NCBI RefSeq assembly: GCF_016802725.1
Contig: NC_052673.1
Location: 10,737,037 to 10,801,036, forward strand
Direction: 5' to 3'
Length of the DNA stretch: 64,000 nt
Source of the DNA: Solenopsis invicta
Lineage: Eukaryota; Arthropoda; Insecta; Hymenoptera; Formicidae
Position numbers and translations under genes: made by a program. Below the pieces are notes generated by a model. That model saw only the letters and a program-made list of their open reading frames with translations. It did no database searches and was not told the origin of the DNA. Shown here piece by piece: positions 51,439-62,875 of this stretch (position 1 is the first letter of the stretch; every line of letters starts with the position of its first letter).

Positions 51439-53463
51439 TGAGCACGGGTTGTATTTCTTTTTTACATAAGAAATATAACCTGTGCATAATATCTATAAGA
51501 TCTTCAAAGAAAAAGCATTCAATATTGCAAGACAATAATACATTATATTAAAAAAAAATTTTTTTTTTTTAAATAAATATTACATAGTAAAACTTGTATA
51601 ACAAAAACTAATTCGTCTCTGAGATATAAACATTTAAATATTTTTGTGTAAGTTAGTATGACAAAAAGAATTCAAATTTTGGAGAATTCCCTCAAATCCC
51701 TAACACTCTGTTTGCATATCACACAGAAACCAATAAGTCAGTCATAAACTAACATACAAAATTATTCTCAGAAATAGTTAAATTTTCCATCTATATTTAT
51801 TATGGTTTTTTTCTCAATATGATATACACTATATATCATATACCAAATGCTTTTTCTTAACATTCAGTATAATACATGTAAATAAATATTGTTTGTCAAT
51901 AATATCAATTTTACAAAAGTTAATAATATTATACATTTTTCTAAAATTTAATTTGCTATATAACTCATATGTTCAATTGTCAGTTATTGAAATATTACAT
52001 GGATGCATTTTGATATTTCCTGAAGAAAAAAATTCCATATGAATCAAAATGAATCCACAGTAAGAAGAATGTCACATAGCTTTGGAGCACACTCTGCACA
52101 TTACATTTAAAAATAAATAAAAGTAAATGTTAACTAAATGGTCCATTAAAGTATAAATGTCATTGATGATTAACTAACTCCAGAATATATTAAAATCAAT
52201 TTAGCTCTAATAATTTCTGTCTCTTTTTTTCTTTTATTTCTCCTGTGATGGAACAAATTCTAATTGCAGCGATTATGACAACTCATACAAACAAAAAACT
52301 CTTGTGGATCCTGCAAGTGATATAAGAAAAAGAAAGAAAAGTAAAATCATACATAGCCCTATTTGGAATTCAAGTTACCATTCTCAAACTCATAAAGGAA
52401 AAGCCAAAAGTATGTAACTCACAAATTTTGGAAAATTCAATATTAAGATATACAGTTTGATATACAGTTGTACAAGTAATATATAACATTCAGGTGCCGA
52501 TAGATCACAAGATTGAAGTTACAAAATCTCTTAATCCAGAATAATTACACATGTGTGTACTAGGGTGGGCCAAAAAAATCGACTATTTTTTTTTTCTCTT
52601 TATACTCTGAAAACTTGGTTGGTAGAGACCTCAAAAACATTCTCTCTAAGTATGAGCTCTTAATTTTAATAGGAAAGTCCTCCACCTCTCAGTTTTCTAT
52701 TTTTTTTCTTATTATGAGGAAGAAAAATATATATCTCGGTATCTACTATTTGAAAAAAAATATTTCGTCTCATATTTTCGTAGGAAATTGAATTCTCTAC
52801 AAAAAAGATCTCTTACAATGTTTTCGTATACCTCACCGTTCAGAAGTTATTAAAGGTTAAAATTTGATCATTTTAAGGTAGATTTCTTTTTTTTTATGAA
52901 TTTTATAACTCCTTAACAAAAAATCATTATGATACACGCAACTCATGGTTTTGTCGGAAATTCACTGCTCTACAATAATGGTTTCTTATGATTAGTCGAT
53001 TAAATTAACTGTTCAAAAGATATTCACCGTCAAACTTCAATGCACACTATTTTTAACAGTTTTTGATTAATAATTCAAACAATTTCAATTTAATTCATGA
53101 GTTTCGGGGAAATGTTTACGAATTTCAGTTTCTCTGAACATGAAAATGTTTTAAACCTTTTTTCTAGTTTTTTTTATAAACAGTATATATTGAAGAAAAA
53201 AGAGATTACCAGTTATTCTTGAATAATAAAGAAAAAAATCTTGTAGCTCTTTGACCTATTTGGATCTAAATGTTGTATATTACTTTTAAGACATCAAATT
53301 TCTATGTCTTATCAAACTTTCTAAAACCTGTGAGATACACACCTGGATTGCAGGATAGCGTATGGTTACGCGGTCGATAATCAACTATTAAGTGAGTATA
53401 TTCTTACTCGCAGTTACAAGTCTCCGTGAAGGAGTTCTCGTCACTTTGATAAAACGACGTCAT
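44322..53463 (-). CDS. Ide: Insulin-degrading enzyme (M16A zinc metalloprotease)
   Basis: Thirteen exons read cleanly on the minus strand: 50820-50621, 50244-49744, 49651-49449, 49087-48836, 48708-48319, 48040-47931, 47526-47382, 46393-46283, 46208-46088, 45927-45721, 45423-45131, 44951-44742 and 44555-44322. All have GT/AG borders and fitting phases. A first exon 53463-53408 (ATG, MTSFYQSDEN) is proposed because its phase and GTAAGA donor fit; the total is then 1010 residues, near the family norm. The zinc motif HFCEH is residues 99-103, with the distal zinc ligand E180 in LEHEKN. GHEGEGS, RTKEQLGYIV and QSDKHP are conserved IDE segments. The enzyme degrades insulin and other short amyloid-forming peptides in a closed chamber. 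The C-terminus is SKL, a classical peroxisomal signal. If exon 1 is wrong, translation could start at 50828 (994 residues). Confidence 0.93.
49260..49338. repeat. (TA)n microsatellite in an Ide intron
   Basis: An alternating AT run of about 80 bp, broken twice by TTT, lies between the exons 49651-49449 and 49087-48836. Confidence 0.9.
50829..53407. other. Proposed Ide first intron
   Basis: AT-rich DNA with a (TA)n run at 51359-51432. A sequence starting AGGGTGGGCCAAAAAAATCG at 52562 resembles the terminus of an insect repeat, but I found no partner end. A possible short minus-strand terminal exon lies at 52260-52310. Nothing else coding is supported. Confidence 0.45.
52260..52310 (-). CDS. 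Possible terminal exon with half a zinc ribbon
   Basis: After an acceptor CACTTGCAG, one phase encodes DPQEFFVCMSCHNRCN and a stop, followed by AATAAA on the same strand about 20 bases on. The C-x2-C then N-R spacing recalls the last strand of TFIIS/RPB9-type zinc ribbons. No upstream exon with the other CX2C pair was found, and the exon would sit inside the proposed Ide intron 1. It could be chance or a retained gene fragment. Confidence 0.2.
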   Translation of the reverse strand, partial: DPQEFFVCMSCHNRCN

Positions 53464-54018
53464 CGTGAAAAACTTGACGACAAAACTTCGCGTGGAACGA
53501 TACGACACGGGCAAATTTACCGTTTCGCTTTTTTCTTTCTCGTTGTTATCAAACCTCGACACGCACTCTGTGGTATGAGATACGTGTGCGGAGCACGCGC
53601 TCTCTCACAAGCACGATACCATCATAACAAGGCAATTAACAATGAGAAGATTGTGTATTTGTACCTCGTAGCAAAGAGAAAAAAAGAAGCCACTGATAAA
53701 GGACGAGTCACTCAGTGCCGTTGAGGTTAGATCCAACGACGCGTCAATGGATCTCGAACGAGATCTCTATGGCCCCGGATTTCAGACTTCTAAGAACTCG
53801 AACGAGATCTCGTGGCAATTATCTTGGTGTCGCTGCAAAATCACTAGTGATCGCTAAGTCAGCTCGAGTCAATTACGTTAAGCCACGCAGATTTAACGAT
53901 CGACATGCGTTCACGGAGCAATGACGCGGCAAGTGAAAACTCAATATATTATTATACGGCAAATGGTGTAGTGACCAACCAGGAATCAGTCTTAGCTTCA
54001 CATGGAGTCTCAGTTTAA
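53464..54018. promoter_or_regulatory. Probable Ide promoter and upstream region
   Basis: Base composition is clearly less AT-rich than in the introns and CpG is frequent, directly upstream of the proposed first Ide exon. A 12-13 bp motif around CGAACGAGATCTC occurs twice, near 53756 and 53798. The open frames at 53392-53924 on the other strand have no recognisable protein and I do not call them genes. Confidence 0.3.
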
Positions 54019-54166
54019 TGAGCTTTCTACAATAAGCCTCAATCGGTGTCGTAAGCCGTAAGAATTGATCAATCACAGTCGAATATTCTCTCCACATTCG
54101 ACTGTGATTGGTCAATTCTTACGGCTTACGACTTATGATACCGTCTAATAGCTTGTAGGAAGCTCA
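54019..54166. mobile_element. PIF/Harbinger-like MITE (148 bp)
   Basis: It starts TGAGCTTTCTACAATAAGC and ends with the near reverse complement GCTTGTAGGAAGCTCA. It is flanked by TAA on both sides (54016-54018 and 54167-54169), the TWA duplication typical of PIF/Harbinger. The inner arms (CGTAAGCCGTAAGAATTG) are also inverted, so the whole folds into a hairpin. A related, broken copy lies at 4378-4695. Confidence 0.75.
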
Positions 54167-55534
54167 TAACTGGAGGCAATGTTCCTGTCAGGTGCACGTA
54201 GATATCAGCAAGCATGCGGACGGTACACAGCAAGTAGCGTACATACACTCGAGTTTGCAAAGAAACGTTAGGTACCTGAAAAGCAGACGAGACTGTACGG
54301 CGGATATGAGTAGCACGCGGGATTTTAATGCGCACGTGGCGAACATCGGATAGCGAATTATGCAAGACGCAAGGTTGGATCGTTGAAATGAAGAAATCCG
54401 ACTGCACGCGTCGATTGTATCGACGAGAGGCGGCAAACCAACGAGGTTTGAAGTTAGCCGCGCAAAACTTACAAGGATTCTAATCAATTCGTAAAAAAAA
54501 CCTTGACAAAATTAACTTTGATTTCGGTTTAACTTGATTTCACAGCATCGAAATTTTTCAGAGATGTCGCAGAAATATTTCAACTTAAACAAATGAAACA
54601 TTTCGTAAAGGTAGTAGAATATATCTGTAATATATTTTTTTAAATGTTTCTGGGATAGCAAAAAATTTGCAACTTTTGTACTTGAAATCTTTTCAAAAAT
54701 TCCTAAAAAATTACTGAAAAAAATCTGAAATCTTTCTGAAATATTGCTAATTGTAATCTCCAGAATATAAATTTAAATATTATATATATCCGATGTACTT
54801 CAAAACACCTTTGAGAAACAATATTTAAATTTATTATATTCCAAAAATTACGATCAACAATGTTTCGATTAACTAAATTTTTTAATTAAAATCGGGAAGG
54901 GCCTATAGACGGTCATAGCAAAATATTGATGAAATAATTATAAGGAGTAACAAGTGTTTTTCTTTCAGGACGTTCTTTGCAATATTTGAATGCTTATCCA
55001 CTATTTTACTCGCTTTTGCAATTAAATGCTAAATATCTTCAGAAGAAATTAAGTTATTTACTACTCTGGTTATTAAATGTATCACATTCGATATAGAACG
55101 CTGTGATTTAAAATTTTAATTACCTTATTACGTGGCACGTAATGAAGTAATTAAAAATTTTAATTACAACGTTCCAGATTGGCTGGATTGTTATTTGAAA
55201 TATGATCATGTTTCCTCTGACTTATATCTGATTAAACAAAATATCAAATAACATTGTTATTAAAGCGCCCGGTCAGGAACGTGTTTTAAAATACACGGGT
55301 ATGTGTGACACGTGTATTTATTATTTATACTTTAAGCCTATGTTCACGATACTAGAAATCGGTCCGATATTTCAGATAGAGAGCGAATTGACCAATCGCA
55401 TTTGAACAATTTGGTCAATAAAACAATTAATACAATTGATTAATTATAATACAATTAGTAAATTTTCTCTCTGTCTGACAATGAGATTACGAACTAGCAT
55501 TATGGATAAAAGGCCCAAGGATTGCCAATCCTTA
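54167..55534. other. Intergenic DNA without a recognised gene
   Basis: A short palindrome around ATTACGTGGCACGTAAT, with flanking inverted TTAAAATTTTAATTAC arms, spans about 55096-55173. It ends in GAACGYTGT-like repeats and may be another small MITE. The remainder shows no exon that I can support. Confidence 0.4.
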
Positions 55535-55651
55535 AGCTTAGTTTATGCAAGCTGTAACTGTAAGAAATTGGCCAATTACAGTCGATTATTCTTTTATAAA
55601 TCGATTATGATTGGTCAATTTCTTGCGGTTACGGCTTGCATAAACCTGGCT
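55535..55651. mobile_element. PIF/Harbinger-like MITE (117 bp)
   Basis: The ends are AGCTTAGTTTATGCAAGC and the near reverse complement GCTTGCATAAACCTGGCT, flanked by TTA (55532-55534 and 55652-55654). The inner arms (GTAAGAAATTGGCCAATTAC) pair as well. A decayed relative is visible at 4700-4800. Confidence 0.7.
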
Positions 55652-55829
55652 TTAAAAGATTTAGAATTTAACCAATCAGAACAAAACAAATCAAAATTAA
55701 AATTATCTGATTGGTAGAACTACAATTTTCAATTCTTCAATCTCCAATGCGTAATCCTATACTGACTTTATGCACACCTAATATACGTCAATATGCTTTA
55801 CGCATAATATAATATTTATATTGTGATTT

Positions 55830-55989
55830 TGACGCGCGCGCAGTTTGTCTATCGATCTCACGTTATGATACCGCGTTAGTACGATCACGCGCCGCGAGGC
55901 GCGACCGTCGGTGCGGCCGCAGCCATCTGCGCGCAGTGGCCCTTGTACGCGCGTGATGCGCGGACGTATACGCGTCGCGATTATAGCGT

Positions 55990-56023
<34 letters not shown>

Positions 56024-57010
56024 TCGAGCTGCTGCGTCGTCGGTCGCTGTGATCGCTGGTTTCCGCGGCAGTGCGGTGTGTACGCGCGAAACGACTTGCG
56101 ATTTCGACGGAGATCCGGAGAGGGATCGCGGGGGCACGCGTTAAACGTGCATCGCGGGATCACGCGCAAAGTAAACACAAGCACGCACGCACGTAGGCGC
56201 GCGCGCGCGCGCGTGAACGAACGAAGGGACGAGCGAGCGAATGAACGAGCGATCAGGCCAGACAGGCAGGCAGGCAGGCAGGCAGGCGGACGTAACGTAC
56301 AAAGCAGCATCTCGCGATTGAGTGTAATAGTAAGTCGTCGGTCGATCTGCTGTCCACGACGATCGAATCGTCCGGGGGCGACAGGCGGAGTGAAGACTCC
56401 GCGTACGCACGCAGGCTACCACGCGAAGTGAGAAACGTGCCGATCGGCCAAGCGCGACGACGTTCGGGACGTTGACAGCGGCAACTCGCACTCGGGTGGG
56501 CGCACCGCCGCCGTCCGCGCCGGTGGCTCGTCCGCACCGTTCCTCGCTTGCATGCCACGCTCCGACGCTCCGATCGGGGCTCCCTGCTGGCGTTTCGTCG
56601 TGCTGCTCGAGGTAGGCACCGGCTATTCGCCAAGACGTATCTCGCCCAGACCGGCGGCAGGTTATCCGCCGCCGCGGTGGGACCGATTATTTGACGCCAG
56701 GGTGTTTAACGCGTTACCGAATTCTCGTGAGCATTCTGCACCGTTTCGCGTTTACAGTGCAACGTACGCGCGTCTGAACGCGTTTGGTCACAGAGATACG
56801 CGGGAGAAAGCGAATGCGGAAGGGGCGCGCTCGCATTCGCACTAAAATACGACGTATATCGTAATTTGTAGCACTGAATACGATATATGAGAGGGAGAAA
56901 CAAAATTAGTTCACCGGGGTCGATCGCCTGATTCCGGCTCAGTTGCACTTTTCGTACTCGGCGCTTCCGACCGAAGCGGGGCTTGGATCGTTCCGGCAAC
57001 GATTAATGAC
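55830..57010 (+). promoter_or_regulatory. GC-rich island, probable promoter and 5' exon region
   Basis: CpG-dense sequence stands out from AT-rich flanks. It carries GA (55991-56023), GC (56197-56213) and GGCA (56263-56287) simple repeats, common in 5' UTRs of insect genes. Long open frames occur on both strands because GC-rich DNA has few stops; none shows a domain. The likeliest reading is a promoter and leader of a gene running right with a long first intron. Confidence 0.4.
56552..56611 (+). CDS. Possible first coding exon (signal-peptide-like)
   Basis: ATG followed by 19 codons (MPRSDAPIGAPCWRFVVLLE) ends at a GTAGGC donor. The hydrophobic WRFVVLL segment could begin a signal peptide completed in the next exon. 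No second exon is identifiable up to 64000, so the gene would need an intron longer than 7 kb. This is a guess from position and form. Confidence 0.2.
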
Positions 57011-60000
57011 GTAATGATCCTGCCAGGTGCATCACCAGTTATGCGTGTTGTTCACGAAAATTAATTGCGCTACTTTATCGCGCAAAACGATCCGCGTTTC
57101 CTCCTGAGCCGAAAATGCTATTAAAGTGATAAAAAGTAGTTTTTATATCTCCAGCTACACTTTCTACACCAATGACCTTTTTTTCTGCAAACATGCTCTT
57201 GGCGTCAAAATGATCGGGATACTTTTTCAGTAAATATCGCAGCATATTTGATGTGTAACAAAATTTCTTTCTCGGGGCAGATCAAATATTGCTGTTGGAT
57301 ATTGAGTGAATTTTGCGAGAGTTACTGAGCTCAACGTTAAAAAAAGAAGTGTTTAATTTTAAAATATGAAAATGTTTCATGTCTCTTTTTTTTTACTTAA
57401 AAATGTTCTAGTTTTATACGGTGTTTAAATTTAAAATATTAAAACATTAAAAACTATTTGAATATTGCAACTTTAAACGTTTTAAATATAAACATCGTTT
57501 AAACTTAAACCTTCTTTAATATTAAAAAAACGTAGACAAAAATAAAACATTTTACTGTCTTAAAATTAAATAGTTTTTTTTTTTTTTTGAGCGAAAGAAA
57601 CGAGAAATGTGTGATCTATTTTTTTTTTAGTATTATTATATTTATTATATTAACACTTTTATCTTATTATTACTTGTTACACTTATACATTTTTCTTGTA
57701 AAGGCCACATCATCTTTTCCGTTGTACTTTTTCTCTTCAGAAGGAGGGGGGAGAAGGGGAGTTAATTACGAATCACAACTTAAAAATTACAAAAGTGAAC
57801 GTATTTACTGAAATATTAATAATTTTATTGCTGAGTACCTAGTGAATTTGCTCACTTTTGTCATTTTCATCAAGTTGTATGACCCCCTGACTTTTCACTT
57901 TGCAAAAAAAGCGAGTATTCAAATAACAGAGAGTTTAAAAAGAATTCAGGCTTATGTCATTAATTCAAAATTTATTTTTAGATGCAAAAAGGAACTTTTC
58001 AGAAAAAGAATTCTTTTCGCATCGCAAAATAAACTCTGAATTGACATAAGTCTAAATTCCTTTTGAATCTGCATGCTATCTGGGTACGCATGTGTTTTGT
58101 CTTCAGCAAGAGTGCTCAGATGCTCTCGAGCTATACTTTTTTTTATTTTCAGTACTTGCGAGTATGCGAGGTGTCCTAGCGAGTAATCGTTCAATTTTAT
58201 TTTTCGAAGAATTGAGGAAGATGTATTGTACATATGAACAGAACGTTAATTCAAACCAGGTTCTATTTTGTCGTACAGATCACACTTTCGGGTATCTAAA
58301 ATCACTGGAACCGGGAGAGCTAATCTGTCTGTTCCGGAATCGCCCCTTAATCTCCCAACTCTTATCGTAACGAAACATGCACGGAACTAAAATGTCATCG
58401 CTCGCTCTCCGTCTCTCATGCTTGCCCTCTCGCTTCACGCATGGCCACGCGGTCACGTGGCAAACGCATAGTGGGAGAGCGACGCAAGAGGAGACTTCCA
58501 CTTGACAGGGGAACAGCTGTTTTAGAATAAAGGGGAAAAAGTGGGGGGAGCGATTCAGGATAGAGGTTCTACCGTAATATCGAAAATTAAATTTCGAAAT
58601 TAGGACATCGTAATTCTCATTAAGCCCAACACATTCACGTCACGTACAATTGTCAATTAACACCGGCTTAATACTAAATTTTGCATACGCACATTCAAAA
58701 GATGTCGGCATGTGTGGTCGGTTTTAAAATTGTTCGAGTAGTTTGTACCGTCGATAATTCTCGAAATCTTGCACGCGTGATAGAATTTGTTTCGTACACA
58801 CAGAAAAATATTAATGCTACAATTAAGAAAAGCGATTACTTAATTATTTTTTTTCTTTTAATGATTATCGTTAATGAAGAGCATTTTTTTGACAATACCC
58901 TTAAAATATACTCGTCACAAATTTTAGAAAAACTTATATTATTATTTTTATTTTTATTATTATTATTTATTTAAAAAAAAAGAATTTCTACTTTTGCGTA
59001 CACACAGAAAATTAAGTTAATTAAAACAATTACTCAATTTACTTATTTTAAATAACAGTTATCTTTAACAAAGAATATTTTCTTGATAATAGTTTTAAAA
59101 TGTACTTATAAATTTTAGAAAAACTCAGATACTGGAAAATTGGTGTTAAATTTTATATATATAATATATTGCACATTTCAAACGGAATCCATTCAAACTT
59201 TTGCATTAATTTAATACAAGATAAATATGTTACAAAATAATATAATTATTATGTAAGAAATTAATTTCAAAAATGTAACACTTCACATTTGAAAATAGAG
59301 TATGGAAACACGTTTCTTCAATAAAATTAACATTTTTATTTTGTGTTAACATGCACATTTTATTCATTTATCTTGGATTTTATGTTGTAAAACTATATTA
59401 TTTTTATGTAATTTGTTTATTCACTCATAAGTGTGTTCTTTTAAATTACTAAAAGAAATTTTAAATATCAATTTAACACAAAAGGTGCAAATAACATAAT
59501 CACATTATATTAAATTAATACTTTAATATATTAAAAATTTAACATAAAAATTTTAACAATCCGGTTTTAACATAAATACAAAACGTTGTCTATCGCGTAT
59601 TTAAAAGAATTTATATTCTTTTGAAGAACATTTTAAAATTTTAACGACGAAAAGTCGTTGTAATAAGCAAATCGAATTTTTGTTTAAAATAAAACAACTC
59701 AATATTCTTGATTGAAGTATTAAATTATTAGTACTGAGAATATATTTTGAATAAATTTGATGCTTGTGATGAACTCAGTACTTGAATAAGAAATTTTTAG
59801 ATATATAAACGTATTAAATATATAAAATAAGTAATATTTAATTAATTCAAGTAATTTACAGTGTTTACTTTTCTTTATGAAAAACATTTGTCGGTTTGTT
59901 CTTTGTAATTGAATTTGCTGTCGTCCATCTTCCTCGTTTTCTCTCTAACGTTTAGCTATGAATCTATTTTTTAAGAGCGAAATGTATAGTACGGCTGCGT

Positions 60001-62079
60001 AGAATATGTCTCGTTTCAACGTCGAAAGAGTGCCGCGCGCAGCATACGACAGAGATACGACAAAAACTACATCTTACCACCTTGAAATCACGTAACGAAG
60101 ATTTCTCGGAGATCGGAAGATTCGATACGAAAGCATTATTTCACTTATGTGATGACTCCCAGCACGGTGGCCGAGTCAATGTCGTTAAATCACGATGATT
60201 ACGGCATTGGTCTTTATTGCTCGGAAGTAGGCAGTTTTCGTTTCAGGGACTTTCGTTTATAGGTACAACGAGACGGAGAGGAACGATACTAGGGCTGTTG
60301 CTCTAACGTTAACGAGTCGTTTCACGCTCTTGACGTTTGGTAATGGCCATTTAGCACTTTCATGTACCGGATGTAAAAGAAATCACGCGTCACAGTTTCC
60401 GCACGTGAATTTTTTTCTTTCGCTTTTACGTATTCGTTCGTCAAACCAGATGGGAGGTTTAGGACAGAGGTTTATAATAAAAATGCATGTTGCATTAACG
60501 GTCACACTATTAAACGCTTTTAAATTTTCTTTTGATGAGAAAGAAATTCGGAAAAAACTAAACACGAAGCTCCAACAGTAAAATATTTAGCTTATAATTA
60601 AAGCAAAGCTAACTAAAATTTAACAAATAACCCAAATAATTGACGATGCCTAAACGGTCATAGTTATATCTCAATGCTGAAATAATATTTCTTAATTTAC
60701 ATACAATTTCTAATTCTCTTGAACTGTGTGTCGTTTCTTTTGCTTTCAAATACAGTTCTTAAATTGAACTAAAACTAATATCACAAAATTAAATTGCAAA
60801 TTAATTTAATATTACCGATGTCAACAGGCATCTCTACAATCTCCCCATATTCCAAAAAAATTGTATGTATAGTTTATTACTTCAAGCTTTACAATCGCCA
60901 AGAAGGCACTTGGTTTACAAAAAGTTCTTAACCATTCATCCATCCACACTTCCTATCCCTGAATCCTACTCCATCTTAAAACTAATATTAATATCTACTC
61001 CAAAATATTACAAATTTCTTTATTATTTACATATTATATATTTTATACATTTCAATTTTACTTAAACCCTAATGACTGACCTCCGACTAGTTTTGTGCCG
61101 CCTTAATCTAATCCTTATCATATTACATTATCTTTTTACAAAATTACTTAACTTAACCTATTTACTTTTTTTTACATTTTTTTTCTACCTTTTCTCCTTT
61201 CTGTTCACCTCTCCTCTTCCAATTCCTTTCTTTTCCCCTCCTTCTTCTTATTCATTTTTTTTTCTGTTAAAAAAAAATTGTAAAGAACTAGCAAATAATT
61301 TATGATTTGGGAATACAAATACATCATAAATTATTGAGATGGAATCGAAAATACTGACTTTATTCGTGGAACAAAAATAATATTCATAAATTCATAAATA
61401 TTACATTAATGTATGTGCCGAGTATTTATTTACTGTGCTTTAAATCAAATATAATTGATACTTATCGCTTCCAACAAGACACGACTCTAAACACTGTTAT
61501 AGAAAAACAAGAAAATGATTATTGCATGTTAAACATTTATGAAAAGATCGATTTTGTTCAAGTATCTAAATATTTAGCTGGATATAGATTTGAAACATAA
61601 TTTTATTAGTCCATCAAAATAATTGTGATGAATGTTCAAGCATGATAAGCAATGCTGCAAAAAATTTTGACATTCTAATAATTTAGTTTGAGAGTCCTAC
61701 ATAATTATTTTGATGATTTAACAAAATTATTTTCAGATCTGTATCCATCTAAAGTTTTAGATTACATTAGCAAAATCAATCTTTCTGTGTTTATAAATTT
61801 ATTTTGCTGCCATAATCACCGATTGTAATCCAATTACGAATTCAACGATCCAATTCTGGATTCAAAGTTGAGTAATAACTAGTTAAAAAATAAAAAGTTA
61901 AATAATAAAGTTTAAAAGGTTTATAATTTTTAACTTAATTTAATTAATTTTAAATGATTTTTTACTTAAACTTTAATCTCTAGTTTAATCTCACTAGTTT
62001 AATCTAAACTATTATTTTTAAAACACACAAACTTTATTAACTTTTTTTATAATTTAAAAGTGTATCCATGTAATAAAAT
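57011..62079. other. AT-rich intergenic or intronic DNA
   Basis: No coding exon is supported. Two diverged direct copies starting TACACACAGAAAA lie at about 58795-58980 and 59000-59130. A less AT-rich stretch at 59920-60480 could be regulatory. Confidence 0.4.
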
Positions 62080-62087
62080 GTTATAAG

Positions 62088-62867
62088 CAGGGTTGGCAGG
62101 AAAAGTCCAGTAAGGGCAAAAAACCATTGTAAATTCCGGATTTTACCGTCCCAGACTTTATCCCATAAACTGGCAAATTGGAATAAACTGGCAAGAACTA
62201 AAAAAGTGACTATTAAATAAAATATATTTATATGCAAAAGAAATATTTTTGCTGTAATTTTATAATGAATCTTATATATATATATATAATCTTATAAGTA
62301 TATATTAATGAATTTTATATAAACCAATAAAATAAACCAATAAAATCTTTCTAAATTAATATATATAATTAAATGCCAAATAGTATTATATGTAATAGTA
62401 AATAATAGTAGTAATTAATAGTAATAATAATAATAGTAAAAATAATTAAATAGTAAAATTTTATGTTTATCAATGTTTACCAATCATTAACGTCTTTGCG
62501 TTCGCCATTTAACATTTTATAAGAAAAAACTAATTTATTTGTTACGTCAATTCCTAATCTATTACGAATTTTGTTTTGGATGAAACTTAGGTTGGAGAAT
62601 ACTCTCTCTATTGACGCTGAACTTGCTGGACAATTATGTAAATGCATGACAAAATTAACAAAATCTTCGGGCAAATTATATTTAAAATAAAAAAAATTAT
62701 ATTAAATTATATTTAAATTATATTTAATTATATTTAATTGTATGAAATTATATTTATTATTATTTTTGCCAGTTTTTTCCGGAAAATACCATTTTTTCCC
62801 GGAAAATACCGAGTTTTTGCCACTGGCATGGACTTTATCAAAAAAATGTGGAATTTTGCCAACCCTG
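62088..62867. mobile_element. hAT element, internally deleted (780 bp)
   Basis: The ends are CAGGGTTGGCA and TGCCAACCCTG. A perfect 8 bp target duplication GTTATAAG is at 62080-62087 and 62868-62875. Subterminal CTGGCAA and CCGGAAAATACC repeats are typical of hAT elements. It retains the 3' end of a transposase on the minus strand, so it derives from an autonomous element by internal deletion. Confidence 0.88.
62477..62694 (-). pseudogene. hAT transposase C-terminal dimerisation-domain remnant
   Basis: About 70 codons read LPEDFVNFVMHLHN, then CPASSASIERVFS, then NKIRNRLGIDVTNKLVF. This is the conserved C-terminal dimerisation region of hAT transposases. The catalytic part is missing. The short A/T-rich run upstream marks the deletion junction. 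Confidence 0.85.
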
Positions 62868-62875
62868 GTTATAAG

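Noticed and set aside
53392..53924. Plus-strand frames opposite the Ide promoter
   Set aside because: They have no domain, no conserved motif and no convincing splice structure.
55778..56633. Many overlapping 70-160 codon frames on both strands
   Set aside because: GC-rich sequence has few stop codons; the translations are R/S/P-rich with simple repeats and no domains.
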